Assembly (NCBI GenBank): GCA_022486585.1 | Contig: JAKVKI010000005.1 | Span: 1-64,000, forward strand | Reading direction: 5' to 3' | Origin: Megasphaera sp. | Lineage (GTDB): Bacteria; Bacillota; Negativicutes; Veillonellales; Megasphaeraceae | Length of the DNA: 64,000 nt | Shown here: piece by piece, positions 35,509 through 45,525 of the stretch | Numbering within the stretch: the stretch's first letter is position 1 | Layout of the letters: each line of letters opens with the position of its first letter | Translations under genes and position numbers: made by a program | Notes under the pieces: model-generated | Told to the model about the DNA's origin: nothing | Seen by the model: only the letters and a program-made list of their open reading frames with translations | Database searches by the model: none

Positions 35509-35532
35509 TTGCCCTTCTATAAGTCATCTCTC

Positions 35533-36432
35533 CTATTCGTTCTTATATCCTAATTCACTGAGGGATGCCGCTTTGTTACGCCAATCCGGTTTTACTTTGA
35601 CCCAAATATCCAAGTAGACAGACGACCCCAGGAGATTTTCGATTTCCTGACGGGCTTTAAAGCCTGCTTCTTTGAGAACACTGCCATGTTTGCCAATGAC
35701 AATACGCTTTTGCGAATCCCGTTCAACAAAGACCGTCGCTCTGATATAGACCTTGTCCTTCGTGCGTTGTTTCATTTCCTCCACATAAACGGCAATGGCA
35801 TGAGGCACTTCATCATGAGTACTCAAAAACAGCTTTTCTCTGATGATTTCAGCAACTAGCAGCCGTTCCGGCTGATCTGTAATCATATCATCGGGGAAAT
35901 ATTTGGGCCCTTGTGGTATGATTTTCTTCAATTCATCCAATACAACTGGGACATTGTCGCCAGTAAGTGCCGATATGGGAATGATTTGGTCGAAATCATA
36001 TACACTATGGTATTCCGTGATTTTTTTCAGCACGTCTTCTTTGGTCATGACGTCTGTTTTATTGATGATCAGGAAAACAGGTACTTTCACGCCTTTTAGT
36101 TTGTCCAGGATAAACATGTCGCCAGGACCTTTTTTCTCATTGCCCGACACGAGAAACAGTACCGCATCAATATCTCGTAATGATTGGTATGCCGCTTCAT
36201 CCATGAACTGTCCCAATTTATGTTTGGGCTTATGAATGCCTGGTGTATCCAAAAACACGATTTGGCATTCTTCATCTGTATGGATACACAAGATACGATT
36301 CCGTGTGGTCTGTGCCTTATCGGATACGATAGACACTTTTTGCCTGATAATATGGTTGATCAACGTCGATTTCCCCACATTTGGACGACCGATGACAGCA
36401 ACAAATCCTGATTTAAAATTTTCTGATTCCAT
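35533..36432 (-). CDS. era: GTPase Era
   Basis: Ribosome-assembly GTPase acting at the 3' end of 16S rRNA. 299 aa. G1 GRPNVGKSTLIN, G3 DTPGIHKPKHKLG, G4 NKTDV, and a C-terminal KH domain (RIVIGKHGSVLKEAGFKARQEIENLLG). AAGGAG precedes the ATG. Order ybeY-cdd-era is conserved in Firmicutes. Confidence 0.97.
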   Translation of the reverse strand: MESENFKSGFVAVIGRPNVGKSTLINHIIRQKVSIVSDKAQTTRNRILCIHTDEECQIVFLDTPGIHKPKHKLGQFMDEAAYQSLRDIDAVLFLVSGNEKKGPGDMFILDKLKGVKVPVFLIINKTDVMTKEDVLKKITEYHSVYDFDQIIPISALTGDNVPVVLDELKKIIPQGPKYFPDDMITDQPERLLVAEIIREKLFLSTHDEVPHAIAVYVEEMKQRTKDKVYIRATVFVERDSQKRIVIGKHGSVLKEAGFKARQEIENLLGSSVYLDIWVKVKPDWRNKAASLSELGYKNE

Positions 36433-36458
36433 GTAAACTCCTTGTATATACTAGTAAA

Positions 36459-36845
36459 TTACAATTCAAAGGTGTACGGCAATAATTCCTTCAAGGGTAC
36501 GACAACGTACGTATCATCCGGCTTGACCATGATGACCTCACCTGTATGGAATTCAGCCATGACTTGACGGCAAGCGCCACAAGGCGCTGTATAACCGTCG
36601 CTATCACCGGCTATGGCAATAGCACGGAGAGACCGGCAGCCACAGGCAGCAGCTTGGAAGATAGCATTGCGTTCAGCACACATAGACAGACCGTACGACG
36701 CATTTTCTACGTTACAGCCAGTATAGATAGCCCCATCCTCAGCCAGCACTGCCGCACCAACTGTGAATTTGGAATACGGTGCATACGCGTGGCGCTGTGC
36801 CTTGCGAGCTTCCATGATGAGTTTGCGGCATACAGCATCCTCCAT
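36459..36845 (-). CDS. cdd: Cytidine deaminase
   Basis: Zinc enzyme deaminating cytidine and deoxycytidine for salvage. 128 aa, tetrameric type. Zinc and catalytic residues: Cys56 and Glu58 in MCAERNAIF, Cys89 and Cys92 in PCGACRQ. Its ATG overlaps the ybeY stop by one base (TAATG). Confidence 0.97.
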   Translation of the reverse strand: MEDAVCRKLIMEARKAQRHAYAPYSKFTVGAAVLAEDGAIYTGCNVENASYGLSMCAERNAIFQAAACGCRSLRAIAIAGDSDGYTAPCGACRQVMAEFHTGEVIMVKPDDTYVVVPLKELLPYTFEL

Positions 36846-37318
36846 TACAATTCTTCTCCCTGCCGAACATAGCCCAATCGATGCAGGATGAATTCTTCTT
36901 CTTTGCGCATTTCCGCCTTATCTTCGTCTGTCATGTGATCATAGCCTAAGATGTGCAACATCCCATGAATAGTAAGATATGCCAGTTCACGTTCATACGA
37001 ATGACCGAATTCATCCGCTTGTTCACGGACTTTTTCTAACGAAATGATGATATCTCCTAAGAGTGCTGTATCAGGACCATCATATCCATCCTCTTCTCCT
37101 TCATTGAGCGCAAAGGACAAGACATCAGTCGGACGATCTATATGGCGATATTGGTTATTTAATTGATGAATGTATTCGTTATCACACAAAAGGATGCTGA
37201 TTTCAGCTGTCGGTCCCAAGCCGTAAACGAGGGCAGCTTCCTGACATACCCGTTCAATGACCTGTTCGTAGGTTGCATCTTGAAATGACGGATCTTCATA
37301 GTTAATATTGATATTCAT
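36845..37318 (-). CDS. ybeY: rRNA maturation endoribonuclease YbeY
   Basis: Single-strand endoribonuclease for 16S 3' end maturation and ribosome quality control. 157 aa with the zinc motif HGMLHILGYDH near residue 120. AAAGGGG precedes the ATG. Between phoH and cdd. Confidence 0.96.
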   Translation of the reverse strand: MNININYEDPSFQDATYEQVIERVCQEAALVYGLGPTAEISILLCDNEYIHQLNNQYRHIDRPTDVLSFALNEGEEDGYDGPDTALLGDIIISLEKVREQADEFGHSYERELAYLTIHGMLHILGYDHMTDEDKAEMRKEEEFILHRLGYVRQGEEL

Positions 37319-37333
37319 GCGGATTTCCCCTTT

Positions 37334-38296
37334 CTACTGCTTTTTATAAAACGCTTCATAGGCCCGGATAATACGGCCTACCATATCATGACGTACTACA
37401 TCTTCATCGGTGAACTGCACCATTCCTATACCACGGACGTTGCTCAAGACACGCTGTGCCTCCGTCAGGCCGGACAGCTTGCGATCCGCTAAGTCGATTT
37501 GAGTGATATCGCCATTGACGACGACGCGGGAATGATTACCCATACGAGTCAGGAACATCTTCATCTGTTCCCGTGTCGTATTTTGCGCTTCATCGAGGAT
37601 AATGAACGATTCTTCCAGCGTACGACCGCGCATATATGCCAACGGCGCCACTTCGATAATGTTGCGGCTCACCATTTTCTGGAATTGGTCATAGCCGAAC
37701 ATATCCGCCAGGGCATCATAGAGAGGCCGTAAATAGGGATCGATTTTTTCCTGCAAATCGCCAGGAAGAAATCCCAGTTTTTCACCAGCTTCCACAGCCG
37801 GACGCGTCAAGATGATTCGTTCCACTTCTCGATTTTTCAGATAAAAAGATGCCAGTGCTACTGCTAAATACGTCTTGCCCGTTCCAGCCGGACCAATACC
37901 AAACGTAACTAAATTCTTACGAATAGAATCGACGTATTGTTTCTGCCCTGCTGTCTTTGGTTTAATCAGCCGTCCTCTGGCAGAGATACTCACTGTATCC
38001 CCATAAATAGACTGCAATAATGCACCCTGTCCCTGGCGGATAAGCGACGCGGAATAACGCACGTGCTGCGTCGTCATATACGTATTTTCACGATGCAAAT
38101 ACCGTAACATCTGAATAACTTCTTCCACTTGGGAAATGCCTGGTTCATCGCCAATGATAATGACTTCGTCACCACGGGCTACAATTTGACACGCCGGGAA
38201 TTCTTTTTGCAGTGTTTTCAGAAATTCATCTTTCATGCCCAAAACAGCCTTTGCTTCCGGCAAATCAGTAAACGTGAGTCGTCTTTCCATAGGCAA
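37334..38296 (-). CDS. phoH: PhoH-like ATPase
   Basis: 320 aa, RNA-helicase-like P-loop ATPase of the PhoL/PhoH branch that travels with ybeY. Walker A GPAGTGKTYLAVALA, Walker B FIILDEAQNTTREQMKMFLTR. The N-terminal 100 residues resemble the usual KH-like extension. The start is a TTG at 38296 seven bases behind AAGGAGAG; an ATG two codons further has poorer spacing. Confidence 0.94.
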   Translation of the reverse strand: MPMERRLTFTDLPEAKAVLGMKDEFLKTLQKEFPACQIVARGDEVIIIGDEPGISQVEEVIQMLRYLHRENTYMTTQHVRYSASLIRQGQGALLQSIYGDTVSISARGRLIKPKTAGQKQYVDSIRKNLVTFGIGPAGTGKTYLAVALASFYLKNREVERIILTRPAVEAGEKLGFLPGDLQEKIDPYLRPLYDALADMFGYDQFQKMVSRNIIEVAPLAYMRGRTLEESFIILDEAQNTTREQMKMFLTRMGNHSRVVVNGDITQIDLADRKLSGLTEAQRVLSNVRGIGMVQFTDEDVVRHDMVGRIIRAYEAFYKKQ

Positions 38297-38311
38297 TCGT
38301 CGTCTCTCCTT

Positions 38312-39262
38312 TTAATCCATAAATTGCTGCACAGCTTTGCCATGCAGATAATCACACTTTTTACCTTGCCAGGTATTGCGCCGCAGGAATTCCGCGTCGA
38401 TCATATCACGGATTTTCCACCAGCCCATGCCCCAGTTGGCAAACTCAGTCGCTTCCTTTGGCGCCCTGCCGATAAGTCGTTGAAAAACAATATCCGGCCG
38501 AATGTATTCAATAAACGTAACTGCCCGATCAACATAATCTTCTACCGTATCCAAGGTGATTTCCCCGTCATGGTACCACTGTGCCATGAGCGTGTTTTTT
38601 ATAATATACAAGGCATGAAGTTTTACTTCCTGCGTCGGCAATGCTGAAATGACTTTAGCTGTTTCTATGACATCAGCCATCGTATCCCACGGCAGATTAA
38701 GAATGACATGCGTACAATTACGGAACGGATATTTCTGTATCATCATCAAGGCATCGATATATTCAGCCAGGGTATGGCCGCGATTGATCTTTTGCAGCGT
38801 TTTATAATTCACGGTCTGCAATCCGAATTCAACGAGAATATCGACACCATACGTTTCTTTGACTTCTGCCATAATATCCAAATACGTCTCATTAATACAA
38901 TCAGGCCGAGTGGCAATCGCAATGCCGACAATAGACGGCTGACAGGCTGCAATGAGATACTGCCGGAATTGTGCCGGCTTCAAATATGTATTCGTGAAGT
39001 TTTGGAAATATGAAATGAATTTATTGGCCTTATACTTTGGCTGTATATGGGCAATATTAGCAGCAATCTGCTGTTCTATCGTGACCGAAGCCGGCAGGTT
39101 CTCATACCCTGCACCAATAGAACCGCAGAACACACAGCCCCGTGTCCCTAAGGTACCGTCCCTGTTCGGACAGGTATCAGGGATACTGATAGGCAGTTTG
39201 TATACTTTTTCACCATACGTGTGTTTTAAATAAGTAGAATAGACTTGATAACGTTCGTTCAT
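38312..39262 (-). CDS. TIGR01212-family radical SAM protein (YtqA-like)
   Basis: 316 aa. Cluster cysteines lie in TCPNRDGTLGTRGCVFCG, an elongated form of the radical SAM CxxxCxxC pattern typical of this family. Related to Elp3-like radical SAM enzymes; substrate unknown. AAGGAG precedes the ATG. Second of two radical SAM genes at the head of this run. Confidence 0.9.
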   Translation of the reverse strand: MNERYQVYSTYLKHTYGEKVYKLPISIPDTCPNRDGTLGTRGCVFCGSIGAGYENLPASVTIEQQIAANIAHIQPKYKANKFISYFQNFTNTYLKPAQFRQYLIAACQPSIVGIAIATRPDCINETYLDIMAEVKETYGVDILVEFGLQTVNYKTLQKINRGHTLAEYIDALMMIQKYPFRNCTHVILNLPWDTMADVIETAKVISALPTQEVKLHALYIIKNTLMAQWYHDGEITLDTVEDYVDRAVTFIEYIRPDIVFQRLIGRAPKEATEFANWGMGWWKIRDMIDAEFLRRNTWQGKKCDYLHGKAVQQFMD

Positions 39263-39295
39263 AGTACTCCTTAGTAATAAACTGATAGTATACGC

Positions 39296-41068
39296 TCAGA
39301 TCGACTGCGATGTATTGACGTTCTCCCCATAGGCCGGAATGAATTGCCAGGTCACACCTGTCGTACCATTCTGTGCCAACAAATAGGCCGCTCCCTTTGG
39401 AACCGCTGTATACTGGGCCAGCACTGCTTTTGTTTCTTCGTCTGTCGCCCAGATGCGATATCTTTTTTTCAGATCTCGCCAATTCGTAAAGACATACTGG
39501 GGAATATATTGTCTCATCCAGTGTTCGTCACGGAAGATAGCATCTGTTTCCTTGCGATCAGCTTCATGCCAGCCAAGGAAATCAGGTTTGAGGCGAAATG
39601 TAAAGAACGTCAGCATATCCAACGCCAGCAACTGTGCTGCAACATGCTGCTGCACAGCCGTCAGCTGCAATACCTGCTGTATACAATCATATAGGAAGCG
39701 GCAAAGATTTTCATCAGAAATAGCGATTTCATCATACTGCAGCTCCATCCACCGCTTCGTAATGGTATCGTAAAGATGGAAATAATCCGGCTCATACAAG
39801 CAGGCTAAATAATCGCATACATACATAAATTTCCCCGAATTATAGATTCGTTCAAAGACATCCTCAAAGACTTTTAAATAACGTACCTTCTCATAAGGCA
39901 GCCACGTCGTTGCCAGTACTTCATACGGACCATACGGATCATACCGGTACTCCTCAGGATAGTCACGACGGATACCGGAGCCTTTGAGAAGCTTCAAAAA
40001 TCCAATTTGCAATTTATGAGGATGCAGGGCATAAATATCATTAAAGGATTGTTGCAAATGCTCATATGTCTCGTATGGCAACCCGACGATAAGGTCCAAA
40101 TGAAGATGAATCGTGCCATAGGCCAGCAGACGTTTCATAATATACGTAATACGGGGCCAGTCATTGTATCGGCGAATAGCCTTCAACGTCGGTCCATAGG
40201 TCGATTGAATACCCATTTCCAGCTGAATACGCCCTTTAGGCGCTTGCGCCAGCAGATCCAGGTCTTCGTCCCGCAAGACGCCTGGTTCGATTTCTAAATG
40301 AAAATTAATAGGCCGGTCCACCTGGAGCATGTATTCAATAAGCGGTCGATGATGGCGGGGATTGCAGTTAAAGGTCCGATCGACAAACTTGACCTGATGG
40401 ACACCTGCCTCAACGAATCGCTGTAATTCCTGAATGACCAGCGGTACTGACCGGAACCGCACATCATCACTCATGCCGGACAGGCAATACTGACAATGGA
40501 ACGGACAGCCTCGTGAGCTTTCATAATACATGATTTTATGGGCAAGTTCGCTAAAATCCTGATTTTCATACGGGAATGGAAGCATATCCAAATCAGGTAC
40601 TTCCTGGAATGCTTCACTGCCCTGGATACTGCCATTCACACGACCTAAGACACCGGGAACCGTCGTGCCATTACCGCCCTGTTCCAAATCGCGCATAAAG
40701 GCCGGTACCATAATTTCCCCTTCGCCTTGAAAGACATAATCAATATATGGATGCTGCTCCAATACGTCCTGCGCCGTATACGATACTTCCGGACCACCGA
40801 CTGCAATAATCGTATCGGGCATGACTTGCTTAAGGAGAGCAATAATACGACAGGTCATTTCAATATTCCAGATGTAACAAGAAAAGCCGATGACGCCTGC
40901 GTGGTACGAATATATATGCCGCAGTATGTCATAGGCATTTTGATTGATCGTATATTCAGCCGTCGCCATATCGTCTATGCCAGCATGCCGGCAGGCTGTC
41001 GACAGACAGCGCAACGCAAGGGAGGACTGGATGAATTTGGCATTCAATGTTGTCAGCAATAGTTTCAT
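39296..41068 (-). CDS. B12-binding-domain radical SAM protein with DUF4080 C-terminus
   Basis: About 590 aa from the ATG at 41068 (MKLLLTTLNAKFIQSSLALRCL); seven further codons upstream are open but unsupported. Residues 1 to about 140 are a cobalamin-binding-like Rossmann domain; then a radical SAM core with CPFHCQYC; then a C-terminal DUF4080. Substrate unknown. In a bacterium that makes its own B12 this may be a cobalamin-using methylase (inference). First gene of the run down to recO. Confidence 0.92.
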   Translation of the reverse strand: MKLLLTTLNAKFIQSSLALRCLSTACRHAGIDDMATAEYTINQNAYDILRHIYSYHAGVIGFSCYIWNIEMTCRIIALLKQVMPDTIIAVGGPEVSYTAQDVLEQHPYIDYVFQGEGEIMVPAFMRDLEQGGNGTTVPGVLGRVNGSIQGSEAFQEVPDLDMLPFPYENQDFSELAHKIMYYESSRGCPFHCQYCLSGMSDDVRFRSVPLVIQELQRFVEAGVHQVKFVDRTFNCNPRHHRPLIEYMLQVDRPINFHLEIEPGVLRDEDLDLLAQAPKGRIQLEMGIQSTYGPTLKAIRRYNDWPRITYIMKRLLAYGTIHLHLDLIVGLPYETYEHLQQSFNDIYALHPHKLQIGFLKLLKGSGIRRDYPEEYRYDPYGPYEVLATTWLPYEKVRYLKVFEDVFERIYNSGKFMYVCDYLACLYEPDYFHLYDTITKRWMELQYDEIAISDENLCRFLYDCIQQVLQLTAVQQHVAAQLLALDMLTFFTFRLKPDFLGWHEADRKETDAIFRDEHWMRQYIPQYVFTNWRDLKKRYRIWATDEETKAVLAQYTAVPKGAAYLLAQNGTTGVTWQFIPAYGENVNTSQSI

Positions 41069-41285
41069 GAATTTCTCTTTTCTATCCAAAGATACTTTCT
41101 TTGTTATTATACTACATTGATTATCGTATTACCATATCTCCACCATAATTGTAAACGATGTATAAACTGGATAGTTACGCCATTTTATGATACTATATTA
41201 GCATAGTATGCAAACGTACTTTGCATCACTGCACAGACGTTGTCTGCAACGTCCAAAACCACGTATATTCAAGGGAGGCATATAT

Positions 41286-43199
41286 ATGCTGAAAATCGCT
41301 CTTGCTCAAATCAATGTTCTCGCCGGTGATCCGCGCCATAATGCGGCAACGATGAAAACTAATATAGCAAAAGCAAAAGATGCCGGTTGCGATATCATTA
41401 TCTTTCCGGAACTCTCCATTCCGGGATATCTCATCGGTGATATTTGGGACCAGCCTGATTTTATTGACGAATGTGTTCGTTTCGGCGACGAAATCAAAAC
41501 CCTGTCCCATGGCATCACTATCATCTTTGGCAACGTAGCCAAAGAAACAGACCGCCTGAATCTGGACGGCCGGACTCGGAAATACAACGCCATGTTCATT
41601 GCCCAAAACGGTCAATGGGTATCGCCAGCCCGCAGCCCGTATTCTTTCTACATTAAAACACTGCTGCCAAATTATCGAGAATTCAACGATATACGCTACT
41701 TCACATCACTTATGGAAGTAGCCCAGGAACGGCATTCCTTCCCGGAAGATTTTCTGTCACCAATACAGCTTTCCTTTGATAACGGTCGCAAGATTTGTAT
41801 TGGGCCGCTCATTTGTGAAGATAGCTGGGATGACAACTATCCCTTCAAACCGATGTCGTATTTAAGCGAGACCTACGATATCGACTTGTTCATCAATATT
41901 TCCAGTTCTCCCTTCACCTTAGGCAAGACCCAGCGCCGTCATCGCCTTTTCGGACAGGCTATCAAAAAAATCAATCGGCCGGCCATCTACGTCAACTGTA
42001 CTGGCATCCAAAATAACGGCAAAAACATTTATACCTTCGACGGTTCTGGCAGTACCTATCAAAACGATGGCACACTGCATTACGAATGCCAGCCCTTCAG
42101 CGAAGAAATGGCTGTTGTCGATTTTGATGACACGACAGGAAAATTTATTTCCCCTGCGCATCAAAATCCCGTTCAGGATCAAACTGCCGAAATGTATCAC
42201 AGCCTTCATTATGGCCTGCGTTCCTTCATGGAAAGTATTGGCACTAACAAAGTTGTCCTCGGCGTATCTGGAGGCATCGATTCAGCAGTAAATGCAGCCC
42301 TCTATGCAACGGTCCTGTCACCAGAAAACATTCTTCTAGTCAACATGCCCAGTTGTTACAATTCCGTTCTGACAAAAAGCCTGGCAAAACAATTGGCTGA
42401 TAATATCGGCTGCCTGTATACGGTTATTCCCGTTCAGGACAGCTTGGAACTGACCCGCCATCAATTCGATACTGCCGCTCTTTCTCAGCAAGATGCCGCA
42501 GCAGGGCACTTACAACTCACGAGCTTCATTGAAGAAAATATTCAGGCTCGTGACCGTTCCAGTCGCATTCTGGCAGCAGCCGCTGCGTCCTTCGGCGGCG
42601 TGTTCACGTGCAACGCCAACAAAGCCGAATCGACAGTAGGCTATGCTACGCTGTATGGTGACAGCGCCGGCTTCCTGGCAGCGACTGGTGACTTGTGGAA
42701 GCACCAAGTCTATGACCTGGCCCGCTATTTGAATGAAAAGATTTTCCATCGTGAAGTCGTTCCCCAAGGCTCGATCGACGTCGTCCCCAGTGCCGAATTA
42801 TCGTCTGCCCAGGACATTACCAAAGGCCAGGGAGACCCTCTCATTTACCCGTACCACGATTACCTGTTCGCCTCTTTCGTCGAACGGTGGCAGCGGGCCA
42901 CACCTGAATCCATTTTAGAATGGTACCTTGATGGCACACTGGAAAAACATATTGGCTGTGCTGTTGACGTCCACCAGCTTTTCCCCAAAGCAGCAGACTT
43001 CATTGCTGACCTGGAACGGTGGTGGCGCCTCATTGCTGGATTTGCCGTAGCCAAACGCATTCAGAGCCCGCCTATCCTCTCTATTAGCCGCCGTTCCTTT
43101 GGTAACGATTTGCGTGAAGCACAGCTTAAGCCTTACTTCACGACACGCTATGAAGAATTGAAGAAAAAAGCGCTGGAACAAGATACACTATGTAAATAA
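41286..43199 (+). CDS. nadE: Glutamine-hydrolysing NAD+ synthase
   Basis: Amidates nicotinate adenine dinucleotide using ammonia from glutamine. About 637 aa from the ATG at 41286 (GGGAGG upstream); the 26 codons further upstream lack homology. The N-terminal nitrilase-like glutaminase has Glu42 in FPELSIPGY, the lysine region IKTLLPNYREF and the nucleophile cysteine in LICEDSWDD. The C-terminal synthetase has the PP-loop VSGGIDSAVNAAL. Alone on the plus strand, divergent from the radical SAM gene. Confidence 0.96.
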   Translation: MLKIALAQINVLAGDPRHNAATMKTNIAKAKDAGCDIIIFPELSIPGYLIGDIWDQPDFIDECVRFGDEIKTLSHGITIIFGNVAKETDRLNLDGRTRKYNAMFIAQNGQWVSPARSPYSFYIKTLLPNYREFNDIRYFTSLMEVAQERHSFPEDFLSPIQLSFDNGRKICIGPLICEDSWDDNYPFKPMSYLSETYDIDLFINISSSPFTLGKTQRRHRLFGQAIKKINRPAIYVNCTGIQNNGKNIYTFDGSGSTYQNDGTLHYECQPFSEEMAVVDFDDTTGKFISPAHQNPVQDQTAEMYHSLHYGLRSFMESIGTNKVVLGVSGGIDSAVNAALYATVLSPENILLVNMPSCYNSVLTKSLAKQLADNIGCLYTVIPVQDSLELTRHQFDTAALSQQDAAAGHLQLTSFIEENIQARDRSSRILAAAAASFGGVFTCNANKAESTVGYATLYGDSAGFLAATGDLWKHQVYDLARYLNEKIFHREVVPQGSIDVVPSAELSSAQDITKGQGDPLIYPYHDYLFASFVERWQRATPESILEWYLDGTLEKHIGCAVDVHQLFPKAADFIADLERWWRLIAGFAVAKRIQSPPILSISRRSFGNDLREAQLKPYFTTRYEELKKKALEQDTLCK

Positions 43200-43231
43200 T
43201 CACCCTGCTTAGAATACAGGTACTATGCTTA

Positions 43232-43267
43232 ATACCGCTGCAACAGATTGATCTGTTGCAGCGGTAT
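43232..43267 (+). terminator. Terminator after nadE
   Basis: ATACCGCTGCAACAGAT (43232-43248) and ATCTGTTGCAGCGGTAT (43251-43267), perfect arms, followed by GTTTTAT. Confidence 0.85.
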
Positions 43268-43303
43268 GTTTTATCTCTGTCGTATTATATTATGTTTTCA
43301 TGA

Positions 43304-43338
43304 AAAAAAGCAGCTTTTTAGACGAAAGCTGCTTTTTT
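43304..43338. terminator. Second, bidirectional terminator between nadE and the aldo/keto reductase
   Basis: AAAAAAGCAGCTTT (43304-43317) and AAAGCTGCTTTTTT (43325-43338), loop of 7, with A/T runs on both sides. It serves the minus-strand gene and backs up the nadE terminator. Confidence 0.9.
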
Positions 43339-43387
43339 ACGGTGTATTATTATTGTATAGGGTTAGGGTTAAACACAAGCACTAGCC

Positions 43388-44362
43388 TCACTCTTCTGGA
43401 AGAGCTCCGACGATTTTATGACGGGCATACGGTTCCTCCAAAAACGTAACATCTTCATTTGTCAGAGACAACTCAACAGCTGCCACAGCATCATCGAAGT
43501 GAGGCATACTGGTAGCGCCAACGATTGGTGCTGTAACACCCTTCTTGAACTGCCATGCCAAGGCGACTTGCGACATAGATACGCCATAGGCTTGGGCTAC
43601 TTCATGGACACGATTGATGATTTGCAAGTCATTATCCATTGCCTGATCATATTTTTTCTGGATTGTCTTATCAGTCTGACTGCGTTTCGATTGTGTCGTC
43701 CAGCCCATATGAGACAAATGGCCGCCTGCCAAGGGACTGTACGGGATCAGCGACACCCCATATTGCTTACAAATCGGGATAAGTTCCCGTTCGTCTTCTC
43801 GATAAAGGAGGTTGTAATGATTTTGCATCGTAGAAAAACGTGTCCAGCCATTTTTTTCTGCAACGATCTGCATATTATGGAACTGATAGCCATACATAGC
43901 AGACGCACCAATAGCACGAACTTTACCGGTCCGGACTAGGTCATCCAAGGCTTCCATCGTTTCTTCTATCGGCGTATCATAGTCGAAACGGTGTATCTGA
44001 TATATATCCAAATACTCTGTACCGAGACGTTGCAGCGTACCGTCTATTTCTGTATGGATGGCTTCTTTCTTCAATTTTCCTTCATTAAAATATACTTTAG
44101 ACGCTAGTACTACGTTCTCCCGTTTAATACCAAGCTGTTTTAGCGCCTTGCCAATATAGGCTTCACTCGTACCATGGGAATATACATTCGCTGTATCGAT
44201 GAAATTAACGCCTAATTCCATCGCGTGAGCAATCATAGCCGTCGTATGTTCCTGATCGAGTGTCCACAAATGGAAATCTTCAGCAGGCTGACCAAATGAC
44301 ATGCCGCCCACACAAATCCGTGACACTGTAATACCTGTATTTCCTAATTCCGCATATTTCAT
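43388..44362 (-). CDS. Aldo/keto reductase
   Basis: NADPH-dependent reductase of aldehydes and ketones. 324 aa, TIM-barrel type of the YghZ/Tas-like branch. Catalytic tetrad seen as Asp and Tyr in FIDTANVYSHG, Lys in VLASKVYF and His in YQIHRFD. Substrate unknown. GGAGGG precedes the ATG. The MerR-type promoter upstream points to induction by an aldehyde, electrophile or thiol stress (inference). Confidence 0.94.
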   Translation of the reverse strand: MKYAELGNTGITVSRICVGGMSFGQPAEDFHLWTLDQEHTTAMIAHAMELGVNFIDTANVYSHGTSEAYIGKALKQLGIKRENVVLASKVYFNEGKLKKEAIHTEIDGTLQRLGTEYLDIYQIHRFDYDTPIEETMEALDDLVRTGKVRAIGASAMYGYQFHNMQIVAEKNGWTRFSTMQNHYNLLYREDERELIPICKQYGVSLIPYSPLAGGHLSHMGWTTQSKRSQTDKTIQKKYDQAMDNDLQIINRVHEVAQAYGVSMSQVALAWQFKKGVTAPIVGATSMPHFDDAVAAVELSLTNEDVTFLEEPYARHKIVGALPEE

Positions 44363-44419
44363 ACCTGATACCCTCCTCGAAATGATCTGGTCTATATATT
44401 TAATTTCTACATCGTATCA

Positions 44420-44450
44420 AGTATATACGCTGAAGTGAACTTCAAGTCAA
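44420..44450 (-). promoter_or_regulatory. MerR-type promoter of the aldo/keto reductase gene
   Basis: Minus strand TTGACT (44445-44450), an unusually long 19-base spacer, TATACT (44420-44425). The spacer holds the dyad TGAAGT-TC-ACTTCA (44431-44444). A 19-base spacer with a dyad between the boxes is the hallmark of promoters activated by MerR-family regulators. Confidence 0.8.
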
Positions 44451-44459
44451 GGGCTGCCA

Positions 44460-45461
44460 TTATTTATTAGTGATCTTACAAATATTTTTCAATTCGATAG
44501 ATATAGTCCCATCCGGATTATTGATGATTTGAATATAATCTGTATTTTCGATATATTCTGATGGAAATGTGATTTCTATGCCCGTATCTGTTTTGATTTT
44601 ATGGCTTTTACCTGTTTTGCGAGCATATTCTTTTTCAATAGCTACATCTGCTGGCATATGTGCTTCCTGGACTTGTGCTTCAAATTCTTCCTGCATCTGT
44701 GGTGAATCAGCAAACACTCCGGCACCTAACTCCTGTGGCGAAAAAGAATCGGCTGTTTCCGCATTCTCTACAAGATAATTTTTTGTTTTAGATAAGGCCT
44801 CTACAGCATTCGAGCCATGTTCTTCGGCTACTTTCGCCGCAATCTTGGTAACTATCTTCACTGCCTCTTTACTGGAAATGACTGCCGTACATTGCAGCAA
44901 TTTGTCTGGCAGAATATAGACCTCTTGACCATCCATTTGTCGTTTCTTATCGACAAAACGAACAGAAAAATCTGCACAGTTAATGAGGGCATAGGCTTCT
45001 GCCTTCTGCACAGCACCAGGCAAAATCGCCTGATGCTGAATAAGTTTATTATAAACTTCGCCATTATCATCGAGAATCTGATGCGTATAGGCCGTCTTAT
45101 TGTCCAACATGAGCAGCCCCATGAACCGCACATCTTCATCATTCTGAAAATCTACGACGAGCAGATCCACTGATTCCGGAACATCACAGTGATTGAGAAT
45201 ATCAAAGAGACTGCGCGCTGCTGATGCCGCAAATTCATCAAAGTCCAGCGCTCCCTCAGCTACACGCTGTACCATCGGCTGAAACTGGCTCGTCGCATAG
45301 AACGCACCGGTCTGCTGACTGGCATCGTGAAGAATTTTGTTGATGCGTTTATCCACATATTCATATACAATATCACTAGAAAAATCCAGTTCTTTCTGTG
45401 ATAAAATACAAACATTGGTATTGAAATCTAAAATATGAAGTATCGCTTTATTAATTAACAT
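44460..45461 (-). CDS. Nucleoid-associated protein, NdpA/YejK family
   Basis: 333 aa, full length for the family (37-kDa nucleoid-associated protein). Segments such as INKAILHILDFNTNVCILSQKELDF at the start and SVDLLVVDFQNDEDVRFMGLLMLD match. Role: binds the nucleoid; in some genomes it accompanies mobile elements, but nothing mobile is seen here. AAAGGAG precedes the ATG. The aldo/keto reductase promoter begins 10 bases after its stop. Confidence 0.88.
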   Translation of the reverse strand: MLINKAILHILDFNTNVCILSQKELDFSSDIVYEYVDKRINKILHDASQQTGAFYATSQFQPMVQRVAEGALDFDEFAASAARSLFDILNHCDVPESVDLLVVDFQNDEDVRFMGLLMLDNKTAYTHQILDDNGEVYNKLIQHQAILPGAVQKAEAYALINCADFSVRFVDKKRQMDGQEVYILPDKLLQCTAVISSKEAVKIVTKIAAKVAEEHGSNAVEALSKTKNYLVENAETADSFSPQELGAGVFADSPQMQEEFEAQVQEAHMPADVAIEKEYARKTGKSHKIKTDTGIEITFPSEYIENTDYIQIINNPDGTISIELKNICKITNK

Positions 45462-45525
45462 AAAAATCTCCTTTGAATACAGCCTTGTCGTCGCCTGATC
45501 TATTGGTACCGGTCCTTATGACAAC

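Noticed and set aside
44460..45461. Nucleoid-associated protein gene as the mark of a mobile or defence island
   Set aside because: Surrounding genes are housekeeping, with no integrase, restriction gene, direct repeat or tRNA end nearby.
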